A stretch of 64,000 nt of DNA. It comes from Ascarosepion bandense. Lineage: Eukaryota; Mollusca; Cephalopoda; Sepiida; Sepiidae. Position 1 is the first letter of the stretch. The number at the start of each line of letters is the position of its first letter. Position numbers and translations under genes: made by a program. Positions 1 to 11,351 of this stretch are shown in pieces. The notes beneath the pieces were generated by a model. That model saw nothing but the letters and a program-made list of their open reading frames with translations, did no database searches and was not told where the DNA came from. The DNA lies in NCBI GenBank assembly GCA_037127315.1, contig JBBBDQ010000330.1, positions 6,269,501 to 6,333,500 of the forward strand, read 5' to 3'.

Positions 1-450
1 GATTTTGTTTAGATTTAGATGTCAAGTGCTGTTTTGACTCTAGCTATGATTTTCTTAATTTTAGTCTCTCATATTTTGTTTTTTTTTATTCATTTTTTTT
101 TCTTTTCTTTTTTTTTTTTATTAATTCACTTAAAGCAAGGCAATAATGTCACTAAGGCACAAAGAGTTACTGGGAGTGAAAGATACTGAAAAGACCGAAA
201 AGGTTAACTTGAAACCCAATCATAAACAAGAGATAAACCTCAACTCATCTTCAAAAGATCAGGGAGGAGTTTAAACCAGCTATTCTTATTGAGGAAAATA
301 AACAATTAGTAAATAAAATTTCAGTGAGGCAGACATTAGAATTCGAGATTTAGAAGAAACCAGAAAGAGACCTGATTCTAAACAGGAAACAAGAGATAAA
401 CCACGACTGTTTAAAGATAAAAAAAAAAATGGGGAGGTGTGTAAACTAGA
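1..450 (+). repeat. Degenerate dispersed repeat, SINE- or LINE-tail-like
   Basis: No gene is visible. Two short stretches, near 215-240 and 380-410, resemble the phrase 'aacagggaacaagggatgagcctc' family found at 18.9-19.2, 19.6, 26.9 and 41.2 kb, so this is probably an old, heavily mutated copy of that repeat. The rest is T-rich low-complexity sequence at 77-122. The call rests on short shared words only, so the boundaries are uncertain. Confidence 0.35.
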
Positions 451-3149
451 CAATCTATATAAATAAAAATGTACTTGTCTGTTTGTTGCTATCCAGTATC
501 CACTAATCTAGAAAACAGCTGCACCAGCAGTTTTGAAATTTTACTGTAACATTTTAATCGAATATGAGCGTGTTTTTTTTTATATAACTAATATAAAAAA
601 AAAATATTGCAATATTAAAAAAAGATATTTTGCAAACTCGGTTAGAGCCGATGAAAGCCAAAGTAAAAAAAACTCATTTCAATATGGACGCCTTTACAGA
701 CAACTTTATTTCATAGAAAACATAAGAAAACTCCACATTTAAGGTAAACGAAATTATATATTCCAGAATTTCTCTGAGCAAATACGAAATTCATATACAT
801 ACGATCTATATAAATAATTATACCTGATTCTCAAATTTAGTACACAATTCCCATTTCATTGTTTTAGTAAATAAATTTGTTGTTTTTATTTATTTATTTT
901 TTTTTTTTAAACCTATGCCCTTTTTTTTTTATTATTTCTATTTTGGCAGGGTAAACAATAGAAATCCCTTTCCTTTAAAAAAAAAAGTTTTCTATCTATT
1001 TTTTCAACGAATTATTATTGATATCCCATTTATTTCATTGGTTTAGTAAATAAATTTTTCAATTTAACTAAACTGAGCCACAGCAATGTGTGGCTGAGTA
1101 CAGCTAATAAAAGAATAGAAACTGATGTTCATTTCTGTAAGTTTATATGAAACCTGTTTAATTCCTGAATCTATTGAGACTTGTAAATATAGTAGACTTA
1201 AATGATTTTTTTAAAATAAGAAACTGAATTCAAATTTGATTCGTCTAAACACTGTAATTGCTTAAACCACAAAATATAAAAGAGTAAAATTAAACTCGTT
1301 ATTCTCTATGCTATTTTTAAGAATTCTCTCAATTCTACTAGTCATTTTAAATATATACCCAGATAACTTGAGTACTGGTTGAAATATTAAATTCCTCATA
1401 AAAATGTCCTCTAACCTAATTTTTTCTGCAAGTTTTTGTGTCAAACATTTGTCAGTTTTCATGATCTCAATTTTTTTTAATATTCTTTTATCCTTGAGCT
1501 CAAAATCCTAATTCATAATCTCTTCAAACCATTCTCAACACCTGCTTGCACCTACTGCATCATTACTGCCCATCTCTATAATCAGATGCAGAATTTCTAA
1601 TTTACTTTTTCACAGAATGAATATAAAGAGTAAATGAAAAAAAGTGTTTTCTATTCAGCTATGATTTTTATGAATATGATAAGTTGATCATATTACAGCA
1701 AACAATTTTTAGATGGTTTGAATATGCAAAAGCTTAAACTTATGACACTTCTAAGATTTCTCTATGATTGTCTAAAATATTGTGCTGGGGATTTTTGTAT
1801 TGAGCTAATATAAAAAAGCTACTAAAATGTTAACACTACTTGAACTATATGAATTCCAATATAACTTGACTTTGTGCCATTAGCCTTTGTTAATTCCTGT
1901 TATACACATTAAAAAGTAGGTGTTACAATAAATTTTTCTTCATTTAATTTACTTATTTCTGTTGTCTTTTACTTCTCTCTCTGTCTCTCTCCCTAACTTC
2001 AGAGCTAAACTACACATTTTTCTGTACAAAGACAGAAAATGCGTATAATTTATCTTCAAGATGGCTGCCAATAACCTCAATATTTTTTTTATCTTTATTT
2101 TTATTATCTTGACATTTTATCTGTCACATAATCGTAAGTTAGATTAGTAAGACATATCTTGGTAAGGTTGAATGGTTTGCCTGGATGGCATTCTGCAAGA
2201 AATTTTATTCTTGTCATAACATATCATACCAAAGAAACATGCTGAACTGGTATTTTTCTATTTCACAAAGATAGCAACTCTTAGTAACATATTGATACAA
2301 TGTATTGAATTCTTTTGAGAAATAATGGAGATGTTTTTTATGGCAGTTTTTTTTTTTTTGTGATATTAGTTTCGTTAATTTTGGTTTATGATGGTGCAGC
2401 TGGTTATTACAACAAAAAATAGAATCTGTGACTTGAGTTCAAATTCAAACAGAAGGTGATAGCTTTGTCTTATTCCTTGGAAAGGCATTAATCCTTTTTA
2501 ATTATTTTTTTTTTAAGCTGTGGGTGAAATAGCAGGGTAGATTGGACCTTGCTGTGGAGATGGAAATGCATGACCTAGAAGAGAACCTTATTACTGTTGT
2601 GGAGATTAATTTCTTCTCCACCTTGGCAAACATAAATCCAAGCATCCAACAAAAAGTAGTATAATGTCTAGTTTATTTACATATATACAAAGACTGTTAA
2701 CTTCTAACTGTTGCACGTGTTAAGCCAACAGGGAGAGGACAGAGTGATGAAATGGAAATTAGAGGTAACAGTTATCATCTGTCTCAGTTTGTATCTGTGT
2801 TGATATCAAAAGCTGATCCCTGTCTGGTCTGCTTGAATTTGAGTGTATATAGTTTTAGCCAGCTTGAAATTAAGGTTTTGGTTTTTGAGAGGGAGTGGCC
2901 CTGACTGGTCATAATATAGTATCAATTTTGTTTTGGTTCAAGCAGACATATGCATGGAGCTGATGTACAGAAAATTTATTTACAGACTTTGCTTTGGATT
3001 GTTGCATGATCAACCTTTTAGCTTGTGTACAAAATGTAAGAAGTATGACAACCTTTTGATAGTGAAAAGAAGTCTGAGAATAAAATCTGAATGCAAAAAC
3101 CAGCCCCTCAGGTTATTTTTCCCTGAATGAATAAAGTAATTTCAAGTCA
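451..3149. other. AT-rich stretch without a recognisable gene
   Basis: Both strands are broken by stops throughout. Near 862-879 and 1042-1059 the same 16-bp word (TTTAGTAAATAAATTT) occurs twice, about 180 bp apart, which hints at an old duplication. A sequence near 452-500 (TCTATATAAATAAAAATG followed by GTCTGTTTGT) resembles the 5' end of a Helitron, but no matching 3' end was found. Short open frames near 533-742 and 2933-3130 show no recognisable protein family and look like chance. Confidence 0.5.
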
Positions 3150-3702
3150 TTCAAAATTTCAATGTGTCTAAGACCAAGCTGCTGTCTGTCAATCATCACA
3201 GGCAACCTCTCTTGCCTCCCATAAGCATGGACCAAGCAAGTCTCCCCGAGAGCAATACACTGCACCTCCTTCGCCTTACCCTCTCTTCTGAGCTCAAGTG
3301 AAACCACTACATTGAGTCAATAGCTACATCCATTGCTAGGAAGATTGTCGAGCCAGGATGCTTTTCCCGCCTGAAACCATCCTGCATATATGCAAATCAA
3401 CCATTCATCTGTGCATGGAGTACTGCTGCCATATATGGTCAGGTGCCCGGCTGTTCACCTCGGTGTTCTTGACAGGCTCCAAAGGTGATAGATACCGACT
3501 TGGCAGCTCTACCACAGCCACTTCCCCACCGACGGGATGCGGCTTCCCTTTGTCTGTTCTATAAATACTTCCATGGCTTCTGCTCCAACAAACTTAAGTC
3601 ACTGGTGACTCTGCCACAGGTGTTTACTCGTGCAACCAGACTGGCAACTGGGTCTCACCCATTCACAGTAAAATTATTTCAAAATCCTCCTACAATTTCA
3701 GT
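3150..3702 (+). pseudogene. CR1/L2-like LINE, C-terminal end of reverse-transcriptase ORF, broken
   Basis: Fragments in shifting frames match the C-terminal part of the ORF2 of CR1/L2/Jockey-type non-LTR retrotransposons. Visible in order are 'HYIESIA', a 'FFPPETILHIYKSTIH' stretch, 'HRRDAASLCLFYKYFHGFC' and 'TRLATGSHPFTVK'. The same series is better preserved at 51.6-52.2 kb, which is how the frame changes were recognised. The reverse-transcriptase catalytic core is absent because the copy is 5' truncated, as is usual for LINEs. The coding end is cut by the insertion at 3703. This is a dead copy with at least two frameshifts. Confidence 0.75.
3672..3702 (+). repeat. 31-bp direct repeat, left copy
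   Basis: A 31-bp word beginning AATTATTTCAAAATCC is repeated exactly at 4033-4063. It lies inside the LINE fragment and brackets a 330-bp insert, so it most likely is a long target-site duplication. Confidence 0.75.
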
Positions 3703-4032
3703 TTATACCGTTGCTTGAACCAGGTTATAAAGCTCTGAAGTGAGCAACTTGGTTTGAGTAGTTGTGGCTCTGGGAGGCACAGTCCTATGGTTAAAAACTT
3801 GGATGAGTTCCCCCTAGGAATATGTGAATGAGTGGTGCTATATCAAGTTTAATTAGTTACCTCTTCATCACCAGAGCTTGTGGTACAGTTGGTATGACAT
3901 CTGCTTAATAATGCAACTGTCTGGGTTTCAATTCCTGGTAGTGGATGCGCACTGCTGAATAGTCCCAAATATAGGACGAAATGGCTGTCCAGTGCTTTCT
4001 GCATTCTGTTGAGGTCTAATAAAAACTTGATG
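3703..4032 (+). mobile_element. tRNA-derived SINE insertion within LINE
   Basis: This 330-bp insert sits between two identical 31-bp direct repeats. From about 3875 it has a tRNA-like region: a box A-like TGGTACAGTTGGTATGAC followed about 40 bp later by a box B-like GGTTTCAATTCC, the internal promoter elements of RNA polymerase III. It ends with an AATAAAAACTTGATG-type tail. The first 170 bp of the insert are not recognised. It differs from the other two SINE families of this window. Inference: a retroposed SINE that split the CR1/L2-like LINE copy. Confidence 0.6.
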
Positions 4033-4063
4033 AATTATTTCAAAATCCTCCTACAATTTCAGT
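4033..4063 (+). repeat. 31-bp direct repeat, right copy
   Basis: Exact copy of 3672-3702; together they flank the SINE-like insert and probably represent its target-site duplication. Confidence 0.75.
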
Positions 4064-4189
4064 AAGTATTTAGTATTTGTAAAACCTTTTAACAATCATT
4101 ACTCTTGATATGCCTGAAAATGACAAGTTTTTATTTTTGTTGAGAGTATGACAGGACAGTTTTAATTTCATATCATTTATTCACTTGAG

Positions 4190-4320
4190 AACCTCGATGT
4201 AGTCTTCGGTTAGCAAGCTTGTATCACTAGATCAGTTATGACTAAAAGTGAGTTAGACCCTCAATGGATGCTCATGCTGTTGGCTTTGTACCAAATTTAA
4301 GCTATACTTAGAAAATCACT
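4190..4320 (+). repeat. tRNA-like dispersed repeat unit
   Basis: The order 'GGTTAGCAAGCTTGTATCAC ... AAGTGAGTTAGACCCTCA ... AGCTATACTTAGAAAATCAC' matches, in the other orientation, the tandem tRNA-like repeat at 52.43-52.73 kb. Only short words are conserved, so this is an old single copy. Confidence 0.45.
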
Positions 4321-4589
4321 ATTCACTGGTATTCTCTATTTATTATTTATGTTAGCAGACAAAATAAGTCTGTTCATGTATTGTGCAATAAAAAAAACAT
4401 CCTCTATAATGGAAAGACTTGGATCAGTTTGAGATCATGTCAAATTTACTTATAGCCTATAAAAACTCCTCCTGCTTCATGAATCACTTGGGAATACTGT
4501 TTCTCATATGATCACCAAAATATATGAAACCATCTCTTCTTCCTCTGGGCTTTGTGTTAATTAGCAAAACTTGTATCACTAACTCATTA

Positions 4590-4865
4590 GTTAGTTAAGT
4601 GCCATACATGATACATGATTAGTTGATCATGTCTCTTTTGATGCAAGATTGACTAAGTAGATTTTCCTACACTAGGTTGCTATTTCTTTCTGTAGTAGAC
4701 TGGTTGCCAACCAAGGCTATAGAACCCAATCTGTTTTGCTATTTAAAACCATAGCTGGAGGGAGAAGAGATAGATTAACACCTTCCCAAGGATATTTGCA
4801 TGTAAGTGAATGCAATGTATTTAATGGGAACGCAAACTTGGTTCTTAAATTCTCATTCTGAGAAA
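4590..4865 (-). mobile_element. tRNA-derived SINE, family A, reverse orientation
   Basis: Reverse-strand order matches the family A SINE seen best at 17.96-18.27, 39.38-39.69 and 44.39-44.73 kb: tRNA-like head, the 'CCCTTGGGAAAGGTATTAATC' central block (here degenerate), 'GGTTCTATAGCCTTGGTTGG', and an end near 'CACTTAACT'. The head is badly mutated here. Family A is one of the high-copy repeats of this window. Confidence 0.7.
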
Positions 4866-5817
4866 TTACATGTCAACACACTTGATTTCCAAAAAGTTTC
4901 TATCTAAAAATATTTTCTGGCTTTTAATTAAATTTCAAAAAGGGTAAGGTGGTGGTGTGGGGGGATTATTGCTCAGTGGCAATAGTTGAGCAACTTTGTG
5001 CTATAGTTCCAATATGAACGGTCAATTTATAAAAACCAACCAATCAGATGTTTAACACCCAAGGAAGGTTAAAATGAATTGGCCTAAAAGTAATGAACCA
5101 AAATAAGATGTGAATATTGGTCTAAATAATTCATGCCTTCAAAGATGCAGAAGACAAATTGAAGAGAAGCTTTTCTCAGTTCAACAAGGATTTGTTGTCC
5201 GACTCTTCACTGATCCAAGACTGTGGCCAGGAAGAAATTCCTTCATCTAAGACGGTTCAGATATTCTTATTCTTCAGCTTCATGACATTTATTTATTTTT
5301 TCTTCCTGGTCGAGGTCCTTTTATTTGCTAGGATAACTTTTTTTGTATTTGTAACTTTTGTATAAAGCAACTTGCACATATATTATAACCACAATGTTTT
5401 CTTTTTAATACAAGTGACAAGTTAAATATAATCAACATGTTGAGGGCTATCTCCCTCAATTTCTTAAAAGGTTTATCTCAACCTTAATTTCAAAATATAA
5501 GGCAAATTTATCATTTTAATGGAAATAACATTAATAAAATATCTTGATAAAATGTTGACACTTAAAATGTTTTCATTTTTTTTTTTTTTACCAAATACAT
5601 ATTTTTTTTACAGTAAGTCATGCATAGTTTCATTAACAGTAATTTTATTTATTTTTAAATTCCTACATATTTCCCAGATGTAACTTTATTTTACTCAATG
5701 AAACTCACTTTATATATATAGTGGCATAAATTTATACATATGAGGATGCACATATGCATAGTATTATTATTCAGGTGTTATTAAAACAGTGCTCAACGTA
5801 TGAACAGAACTGTATTT
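4866..5817. other. No gene seen; AT-rich
   Basis: A CTGGCTTTTAATT word near 4918 resembles the tail of the 5S/tRNA SINE family, but nothing else of that element is present. The open frame near 5159-5365 is dominated by F, L and V from T-rich sequence and matches no family I know. Confidence 0.4.
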
Positions 5818-5993
5818 TAATATATATATATATATTATCCTGCATCTATGACATGGCTGAGTTTTATGCAATCATCAGGTGCATATTTCAAACTTGCAGT
5901 TTAATAGATTTAAAAATTTAATCTATTAAGCTCAGTTTGAAATATGCACCTAATGATTGCATAACGCATAAAACTCGGTCATGCCATAAATGT

Positions 5994-6035
<42 letters not shown>
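5818..6035. repeat. Foldback palindrome flanked by (TA)n tracts
   Basis: Two arms of roughly 60 bp, about 5853-5917 and 5923-5987, are near-perfect reverse complements separated by a few A-rich bases. (TA)n tracts border both sides (about 5819-5836 and 5997-6033). Each arm carries CTGATGA or CTAATGA followed by a short hairpin and AAAAC, which resembles a decayed hammerhead ribozyme core. The arrangement parallels the better-preserved palindrome at 38.28-38.55 kb. No terminal duplication was identified. Confidence 0.7.
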
Positions 6036-6043
<8 letters not shown>

Positions 6044-6936
6044 GCATTGAAATTTAAAAAGAAAAATTTATTTATTAACTACTGAAATACTTCTAACCTT
6101 AAAAGTTGGCTTCTGAGGAAGTTAAATAATTCTTGGTGGGGAGTAAGTCTTAGGACAGATCTTTGGGAAATTGCAATGAGCATCTAATATTAAACATCAC
6201 CAATCATAAATTTCATGTGACCTGGTAACATGTGCCCTATAGTTGGAGACTGCTCTGCTATTTAAGCTGCTCTTATTTCCTTTGACTGCTTTTTAACCAT
6301 TACAAAATAGTTTTCACTTTCCTGTGTGAATCTCTCAAGTCTTCCCCCTACTTTTTTCATTTTTTTTTTTTTTTTAACCTCAGAACATTGCATCATCCTG
6401 TGAAATCCCATGTTGCAAAAATTACCTTTTTTTTCTGCTTTCCAACGAATACATTCTCACAAAAATTTCTCCTTACTTTATCAGTTTTGACCCCCCACCC
6501 CCCATGCCACTGTGTATATTTCAGTCAGCCTAGCCACAAAGATGACATGTGTTCCTTTCATTACTTGTAAAGTTTGTGCTTGTTGGAGGTACTCCATAGA
6601 GTATATCAGTCGTTGTGTTTGGCCATTAGTTGTCACATTATGACTGCCAAATTTTTGAAGCTTCTAATTTTTTGTTCTTAAAAGTATTTAGATCTATAGT
6701 AGTATGTTGTTTATTCGTTCAATTTGCTGAGAAATTTGTTAATTGCATAATCATAGTGAATGCAGTTGGCCAGTTGTAATGGGAGAGGTTAAAAAAAACT
6801 TCAAAAATAAATTCATTCGACATGTGGAGGTTTTATTCTCTCTCATTCACTATCTATCTATCTCTGTTCACACCCTGATTGAGCACTCTGGAAGAATGGT
6901 AGACTTTGAAAAACAGTAGCTACCCTGGCATGTACG
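6036..6936. other. No gene seen
   Basis: The stretch holds T-rich runs (6361-6376) and a short C run near 6490. No element or gene could be identified on either strand. Confidence 0.4.
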
Positions 6937-7165
6937 CATCGATCATTCACTAATGGCTATTGAGCGTGTATAATGATAATATACATGCTGAAAAGTCTGC
7001 CTTCTTCTGCCGTGCACCCATGGCCCAGAGGTAGAATCGCCGACTGATGCCACTTCGGTCGGGTTTCAATCCTGGGTTAAAAGCAATCGGAGTCTAACTG
7101 TACTGATGAGCTGTGATACAGTGAAACAAATCTGTCTGCGGATGACTATATATATATATATATAA
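6937..7165 (+). mobile_element. tRNA-derived SINE with 3' hammerhead ribozyme motif (copy H1)
   Basis: The element begins near a CATTCACTAATGG-type head, has 'GTATAATGATAATATAC' and 'AAAAGTCTGCCTTCT', then a tRNA-like body with box A-like TGGCCCAGAGGTAGAATCG and box B-like GGTTTCAATCC. It then runs into a complete hammerhead fold at 7091-7147 and ends in (TA)n. Copies H3 (32.67 kb) and H5 (60.27 kb) share this architecture throughout; H2 (30.0 kb) and H4 (39.2 kb) form a second subfamily. Known context: octopus genomes carry several tRNA-derived SINE families; the combination of a Pol III promoter with a hammerhead is known from schistosome Sm-alpha satellites. Confidence 0.8.
7091..7147 (+). 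ncRNA. Type I hammerhead ribozyme motif, intact core (H1)
   Basis: CTGATGA lies at 7103-7109 and GAAA at 7123-7126. Stem II is 5 bp (7110-7114 with 7118-7122, loop GAT) with a G-U pair nearest the core. Stem III is 3 bp (ACA 7126-7128 with TGT 7133-7135, loop AATC). The predicted cleavage base is C7136, in the sequence TGTC. Stem I pairs CTGTA (7098-7102) with TGCGG (7137-7141), including two wobble pairs, then after a small internal loop AGTC (7091-7094) with GACT (7144-7147). All core positions of the hammerhead family are present. Activity is inferred, not shown. Confidence 0.82.
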
Positions 7166-8390
7166 ATAAAAATGTGAAGAAATATAGTTATAGATGTGCT
7201 ATATTTATAGGATAAAGTGCTCAACATCAAAGATAGAGCATATGTAAATATAAAAGTGAATATTGAAGTCAATGCTCAGAGGTAACAGACTGTTTCATGC
7301 TAGGTGCAATCATCAGGCCACTTATGTTGGATTTTTTCCTTGGCTATTTATGCATATGGGTCAGTGGTGCATTGTGGATAATCCTTCTAATGGTTATTTT
7401 GGTAGGAGTGGTTTGTTTATTTATTTGGATATATTTATTTTACTTGTTTTTATTTTTTATTTTGATTTTATCTATTCTAATGGTTGTTATGGCAGCAGTG
7501 GTTTGTTAATTTGTTTATTATTTGCTTGGATTAAATTATTTGTTCTTTATTATTCTTCCAGTTTTCAATTTTTAAGAAATGTAGTAAAAATTTATTTTCA
7601 TGTCTGCATTTTGAGATGAGTTCAGATCATTTATTTAGTAGTCTGTTTTGGTTTGGGAAGTTAATAATAGCTATTTTTTTTTTTTTTTGTCCAAACAAAG
7701 TCTGCAGATTTTGGATTGGTTGTTGTGGGCTGATGTTCCTTTCTGTATTTTCCATATTTTTGGTGTGATTTGGGTGTTTTTAATTTCCCAGATATACTTA
7801 GAAAGCATTGTGCTGTTTGCGTATTTGCTATTTGTGAAGGATGTTTTGTGTGCATAGTTTCATTTTTAGCATGGGATGACTTTTGCTTAGTTCTTATTGG
7901 TCAGATATGTCATGTGTATTAATGCATAGATAATTTTTTTCTTCACACATATTTAAAAATATATCTGCCCAATAAAAACTAACCTAAAATCGTAACATAC
8001 CAGTATTCTGTTTCTGTTTTACATTTTCTCTCGATCTCTGAAGACTCTTTAATAAAACTGAAACCTGTTGAACATAGTTATGAGTTCATATTTAGATAAG
8101 TAACAAATTTTTTTAAAACTAATTTATTAAATGCGAAATACATTTATTGATACTTTAATCTTGGTGTGTTTGCATCTAAGAGATGTGTGTGTGCAAAGCA
8201 CATACATATTAGCAAGAGTATCCAATGTCACATGTGTCTATGTGGCGTATGTCCCTGTATGGAAAAGTGTCTATACTTGCAGTGAGCTGAACTGGAGGCC
8301 CTGGTGTTGTTGAAATGGGTTGTTACTAGTTTTGACCTGGCCGTCTCTGTGTGTTTGCGTATGTGTGCGTGCATTCCATGGGGTGGATCA
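7166..8390. other. No gene seen; possible repeat remnant at its start
   Basis: Positions 7180-7340 share words with 26.24-26.65 kb (GTTTCATGC, CAGGCCA, GTTGGATT, GCTATATTTATAG), so an old dispersed element extends here. On the minus strand a hammerhead-like CTGATGA (7310-7316), short stem and GAAAC (7292-7296) can be seen, but no stem I could be drawn. The open frames at 7263-7857 are hydrophobic because of T-rich sequence and show no family signature. Confidence 0.45.
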
Positions 8391-8604
8391 TCTCAGTGTC
8401 CTCTTCCTTTAGCTGGCAGGATGAAAAACCCCTGGTCATTTTCATCTCGGTGTCCTCTTCCTTTAGCTGGCAGGATGAAAAACCCCTGGTCATTTTCATC
8501 TCAGTGTCCTCTTCCTTTAGCTGGCAGGATGAAAAACTCCTGATCATTTTCATCTCGGTGTCCTCTTCCTTTAGCTGGCAGGATGAAAAACCCCTGGTCA
8601 TTTC
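8391..8604. repeat. 54-bp minisatellite, four units
   Basis: Four head-to-tail units start near 8391, 8445, 8499 and 8553. Each contains TGTCCTCTTCCTTTAGCTGG and GATGAAAAACCCCTGGTC with only a few substitutions between units. Because 54 is divisible by 3 and the unit is stop-free in several frames, both strands read as repetitive open frames (an 18-residue period, for example SVSSSFSWQDEKPLVIFI). The frames have no independent coding evidence, so I treat them as a by-product of the repeat. Confidence 0.92.
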
Positions 8605-10189
8605 TGATGCACTATTTCTGACGTAGTGTGTGGACATAGTTGAGAGCAGAATGTTACTTATAATTGTTGATTTAAGTTAAATGTTTGTGCCAAGGAAAAT
8701 GAGTGGTGGTTTGAGAAAGAAAAACGTGTTTTTCAATCAATTGTTTTCCAGTCCACTATAAATATGATAGATTGAGATACATTTCCTATTTGTTCTTTAT
8801 GAGATATAATATCAAAATGAGTTAGATGGTGAAAGATAGGATATCTAAATGAATCCTGATAGGGACATATTTTATTAAGGATTTTGATGAATTCCTTCTT
8901 TGAGAATTCTTTACAGCAAGAATGTATCTTTTTGTTAGCCAAACATTGCTTGAATACTTCCATTAGAGAAGATCAATTTTAGAACTGTGGTATTGCATAC
9001 AATTTGAAAGTTGGAGTTTGACATGAATAACAATTGCGCAAATATTTTTTTCAAAATCTTTACCATCTTTTGAGGAAATGGATATAAATATTAAGTTCCA
9101 AATTGTAGGGTTGAAATTTAATTCCAGTTATCAGTGAAAGCCTTTTAAAACAGCCTTCCAAATTCTATATGGACAATACGTATGGCACAAGCACATTATT
9201 ACTAAATAATTGTGCCATCAAATAAGACTTTCATTTACTTCTAAGGGAAATTATTCCGAACAATTTAGCTATATTATGATGTAAAATTATTCAGTACAAT
9301 TTTAGTGTGGTTTTTTCAAAAAAACTACAAATTGAAAATACTTTGTCTCGTAATTTGAGCCTGGTTGTATGTTTGGTTATATTTTTTTTTGTTTTTTGTC
9401 TTTTTTTTTTCTTTTTTCTTTTATTAATTATGACCTAACAAATGATCCCACAAATCTTATTTATTGAGTAGCTTTTTTTTTTTTACTTCCTGAATACAGT
9501 AAAAAAACAAAACAAATGCATATTTTGCTTGTGGTGATTCGTAATTAGAATTTTAGTTTGAATATATTTTCTATTCAATGTATTTAAAACATAAGAATAT
9601 CAACTTTATTTGGATTTATTCTAGAAATAATACACTTTTTTTAAATGCATTTTTAAAAAAACCTGTAGAAATTAGGTATTTCTGTATATATTTCAGATAA
9701 CCTTTAAAACTAAATGCTCAAACTGGCTAAAGCTATAAATCTTATATTTGCTGTCATCACTTATCACATCAAAACCCAGCTATTGCACTCAGTGCAATGT
9801 TGATTTATTTTATTTTTTTTAAAAAGTGAAAAATCAACCTACTCTAATTTCCATGCTTTATTTTTTTAAAAAATTGTTTTTTTTTTTTTCAGGTAAGTCC
9901 TCTATGAAGTCATTTGATTGAAGTCCCTTTTTTCTTCCAAAGGAATAACAAATCGGGTATTATTGAGGGTAAGTCAAAACAATACTATTTTTAAAATGGT
10001 AGAATAAAAACTTGCTTTATTTTATTTTATTTTTGATGAGTTCTAACTTTGACAGTATTAACAATTCCTATTTTTTTCATGATTTTGTTCTTTAATATGA
10101 ACAACTAATTCTGTCAGATTTTTCACTCTGTATCCTTTGAAAGTAAGGAACTTCAAATCAGTTAGGTTGGATGATTTTATAAAATATCA
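8605..10189. other. AT-rich stretch, nothing recognised
   Basis: Long T runs occur near 9382-9421, 9472-9484 and 9877-9890. No coding family, RNA gene or familiar repeat was seen on either strand. Confidence 0.45.
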
Positions 10190-10900
10190 ACACTGTTTAG
10201 GTTATTTAATGCTGAATTTTGTACAGGGCAACTAGTGAGTATCAATAGTGATATTAAGTTTACAACATGTCAACTCTTTTTGATTATTTAACATTGAATT
10301 TATGTATGTGGCATCTAATAAGTCACAAATTGATAGTAATTGTTTTACAGACTAATTTTGCTGTTACATCATGCCGAGACACCTACTTTGAATACTTCAC
10401 ACCCTCCTGCAGTCATTAATATACAGTAATTCTGGAAGGATCAGTTTACTACTTAATCACAATGAATAACTGATCCCCCTCTTTCTGTTCAATAGAATCT
10501 TGTATGAATAATAGTTTACTTAAGCTGTCAAAAATGATGGCATATTTACATTTTTACAATTGATTTTTTTTCACATGTGCCTTTTGAATATAGTTTAGTT
10601 AATTTTATATGTTGATACTTGAGTTATTTAATGCTGAAAATATGTATAAGGAAGCCTTTGAGGATCGAAGTCACTACTTAGTAGTAAAGTTCGACCAAAC
10701 AAGCCTTGATTAATCCTTACACAATGTTAAGGTATTTTTATAGATAGATAAGTTCATTGATTTTACAACATTGCAACTTTTGTTGTGTTATTTAATGTCA
10801 AATTCGTATTGAGCCCCCAATAAGGATTGAACTCCCTACTCAATTTTTATGTTCAACCGGACGTCTCTTTTACAATTATCTCATACTAGGTCACTTATGA
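10190..10900. repeat. Degenerate tandem array related to a tRNA-like repeat
   Basis: A 'TTATTTAATGCTGAA'-like word recurs near 10204, 10286, 10625 and 10785, each followed by a related segment (for example AGGATTGAACTCCCTACTC near 10827, which resembles a reversed box B). Words such as GATTTTACAACATTGCAACT and GTTTACAACATGTCAACTC also repeat. It looks like several mutated units of the tRNA-like family seen in tandem at 52.43-52.73 kb. Unit borders cannot be fixed by eye. Confidence 0.45.
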
Positions 10901-11351
10901 ATTTTTTTTTGTCTCTTCAGGATATAGGTGATCTTTGTCTCTTAAATTTCTTTTCTTTATTAGTTGTGAATTGACAAGACTTCTTGGGAATGATACTGAA
11001 ATGATTCCAGTGGCTTTCTTCATATTTTTGAATTTAGAATTATCCTTCTCCTAGACTGGATACTGCTCAAGACTAGGTTAGACAGCCAAGTCTACCCTGT
11101 TATTTAACCCAGAGCTGGGACTGTTTGTTATAGTAGTAAATAATAGTAATAACCTTTGGTAAATTACCATTTGTGTAAAGGGCAAAATAGTCTACATTGA
11201 TGGATTTTGTATTTTATCTGTGTGGAAATAAAGCTGGATGGTCAAACATAGAAGTGAATCTAACAAATTATCCCAGAAAGAATGAAAATGGGCCTGATTG
11301 GATAGGAAGAATGACTCACTGGGGAAATGGTCAAGTTATTACGTTTTGACC

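Noticed and set aside
7263..7857. Membrane protein genes
   Set aside because: Hydrophobic residues result from T-rich sequence; no conserved family, no intron-exon structure and frames overlap on several phases.
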